Positions 6,087 through 6,849 of a stretch of DNA of 6,849 nt are shown in pieces. The stretch is from Geobacteraceae bacterium (GTDB lineage Bacteria; Desulfobacterota; Desulfuromonadia; Geobacterales; Geobacteraceae): contig JAAZOO010000523.1 of the NCBI GenBank assembly GCA_012797715.1, forward strand, positions 1-6,849. Direction: 5' to 3'. The position numbers and the translations under genes were made by a program. Within the stretch, counting starts at the first letter, position 1; each line of letters opens with the position of its first letter. The notes under the pieces were generated by a model. It was not told where the DNA came from. It searched no databases and saw only the letters and a program-made list of their open reading frames with translations.

Positions 6087-6575
6087 ATGGCAACCTATCT
6101 CAATATTTTTGTCCTCGTCACCGTGGGGATTCTTCTTCAGACAGTCCTGTTTCCCTACTATCTTGCAGACCCTTTCCAGCCCAACCTGCTCAGCGTTTTT
6201 GTCGTGTACCTGGGGTTTCGCGCCGGAGTGCGATTCGGCGCCTGCTCCTCGTTTCTCCTGGGACTGCTTCAGGATTCCCTTAGCGGAATATACTTCGGCC
6301 TGAACGGTTTCTGCTTCCTCTTGCTCTTTTTCCTCTACCACGAAGCCGCGGCTCGTCTCTATACGGACACCCGCGTGCTCATGGTCGTGGGCGCATTCCT
6401 GGCCACCGGGATCATCGCCGTTCTTCACCTGCTTCTTCTTATCGTCTTTTCCGTATCGGAAGGGGCGTATGCTTCCCTTGTCGGCGCCATCCTGCCCCAG
6501 TGTCTTGTGAATTCCATTGCCGCAGCCGTGCTCTTTCCCCTCTTCCCACGCCCAGGAAAGGAGGACCACCCTTGA
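6087..6575 (+). CDS. mreD: Rod shape-determining membrane protein MreD
   Basis: MreD is a small polytopic inner-membrane partner of MreC in the cell-elongation complex. From ATG 6087 the product is 162 residues, the usual size. It is very hydrophobic, with about five or six membrane segments (roughly 3-22, 33-49, 51-66, 72-85, 97-120, 128-152). The family block GLLQDSLSGIYFGLNGF lies at 59-75, matching the 'GLlxDxlsgxplGl' pattern of MreD. The same frame is open further upstream inside mreC, but that part has no homology and starts at TTG 6021, so it was excluded. No strong Shine-Dalgarno sequence precedes ATG 6087 (a GGAAGA at 6055-6060 is too far). Translation is probably coupled to mreC, four bases away. 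The end overlaps the mrdA start by four bases. Confidence 0.9.
   Translation: MATYLNIFVLVTVGILLQTVLFPYYLADPFQPNLLSVFVVYLGFRAGVRFGACSSFLLGLLQDSLSGIYFGLNGFCFLLLFFLYHEAAARLYTDTRVLMVVGAFLATGIIAVLHLLLLIVFSVSEGAYASLVGAILPQCLVNSIAAAVLFPLFPRPGKEDHP
6557..6564 (+). promoter_or_regulatory. Strong ribosome binding site for mrdA
   Basis: AAAGGAGG within the last codons of mreD lies seven bases before TTG 6572. Its strength decides the otherwise unusual TTG start of the following gene. Confidence 0.85.
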
Positions 6576-6849
6576 GAGAAAAATACCTTGCACGGGAGTC
6601 CGGAGGGGCGGCCCGGCGTCTTATCGGTCTTGCCGTGGCGGTATCGGTGCTTTTTTTCTTGCTGGTGCTGCGTCTCTGGTATCTCCAGATTGTCAAGGCA
6701 GAGACGTACCAGAACCTTTCGGAAAGCAACCGGTTGCGACTGGTGCCTGTCGCGGCATCCCGAGGAACGATCCTTGACCGGAACGGCGCAGTACTGGTGG
6801 ACAACAGCCCTTCCTTCAGTATTGCCGTCATGCCCCAGGAGGTTGCGGA
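6572..6849 (+). CDS. mrdA: Penicillin-binding protein 2 (MrdA), 3' end outside window
   Basis: PBP2 is the class B transpeptidase that cross-links peptidoglycan during cell elongation, working with RodA and MreC. Only the first 92 codons are visible. A short cytoplasmic, positively charged start (MREKYLARESGGAARR) leads into one membrane anchor at about 17-35. The class B PBP pedestal signature follows: LWYLQIVKAETYQNLSESNR (35-54), then ASRGTILDRNGAVLVDN (62-78), where RGxIxDRNG is diagnostic. The catalytic SxxK, SxN and KTG motifs lie beyond the edge. The TTG start is supported by a near-perfect Shine-Dalgarno seven bases upstream and by a TTGA overlap with the mreD stop. An FtsI-type protein is possible from this fragment alone, but the mreCD context favours PBP2. 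Confidence 0.9.
   Translation, partial: MREKYLARESGGAARRLIGLAVAVSVLFFLLVLRLWYLQIVKAETYQNLSESNRLRLVPVAASRGTILDRNGAVLVDNSPSFSIAVMPQEVA

Noticed and set aside
4685..6088. A 467-codon open frame on the minus strand spanning the RmlC-like gene and mreC.
   Set aside because: It is fully antisense to two genes with clear families, is rich in His, Pro, Arg and Gly as expected for a shadow of GC-rich coding DNA, and contains no motif I recognise.
1..6849. Possibility of a novel defence, mobile or secretion system.
   Set aside because: Every sizeable stretch is explained by envelope-biogenesis genes. I saw no transposase, integrase, repeat array, toxin-antitoxin pair or nuclease motif on either strand.

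Overview
The window reads as a stretch of cell-envelope genes from a Gram-negative (diderm) bacterium with moderately high G+C. All eight genes are on the + strand. The basis for 'diderm' is a set of genes for activated heptose, a lipopolysaccharide inner-core sugar, beside nucleotide-sugar genes and the elongasome genes mreC, mreD and mrdA. I cannot fix the phylum from sequence alone; the gene style would fit Synergistota or a deltaproteobacterial-type lineage, but that is only a guess.

Layout. (1) Bases 1-954 hold the 3' part of a family 2-like glycosyltransferase whose acidic metal-binding motifs look degenerate. (2) Bases 955-3680 hold gmhA, hldE and gmhB, tightly packed. Together they convert sedoheptulose 7-phosphate to ADP-D-glycero-beta-D-manno-heptose. 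Only the final epimerase, HldD, is missing from the window. (3) Bases 3681-3810 are non-coding. They hold a plausible intrinsic terminator for the heptose operon, an overlapping sigma-70-like promoter and a leader hairpin before the next gene. (4) Bases 3811-5197 hold rmlA (glucose-1-phosphate thymidylyltransferase) and, one base later, a short RmlC-like cupin. The cupin belongs to the dTDP-sugar epimerase superfamily but lacks several standard RmlC catalytic-site features. rmlB and rmlD are not here. (5) Bases 5198-5266 are a short gap with a GC-rich hairpin followed by a T-rich run, which looks like a terminator. (6) Bases 5267-6849 hold mreC, mreD and the first 92 codons of mrdA (PBP2), cut by the window edge. 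mreB is not directly upstream of mreC.

How they work together: the first half supplies activated sugars and a transferase for outer-membrane or surface glycans. The second half supplies the membrane scaffold and transpeptidase for peptidoglycan elongation. The two groups look like separate transcription units that happen to adjoin. I see no mobile element, CRISPR array, tRNA, rRNA or novel defence-type system. The points most worth following are the degenerate glycosyltransferase, the atypical RmlC-like protein, the overlapping terminator/promoter at 3684-3732 and the weak translation-start region of mreC.
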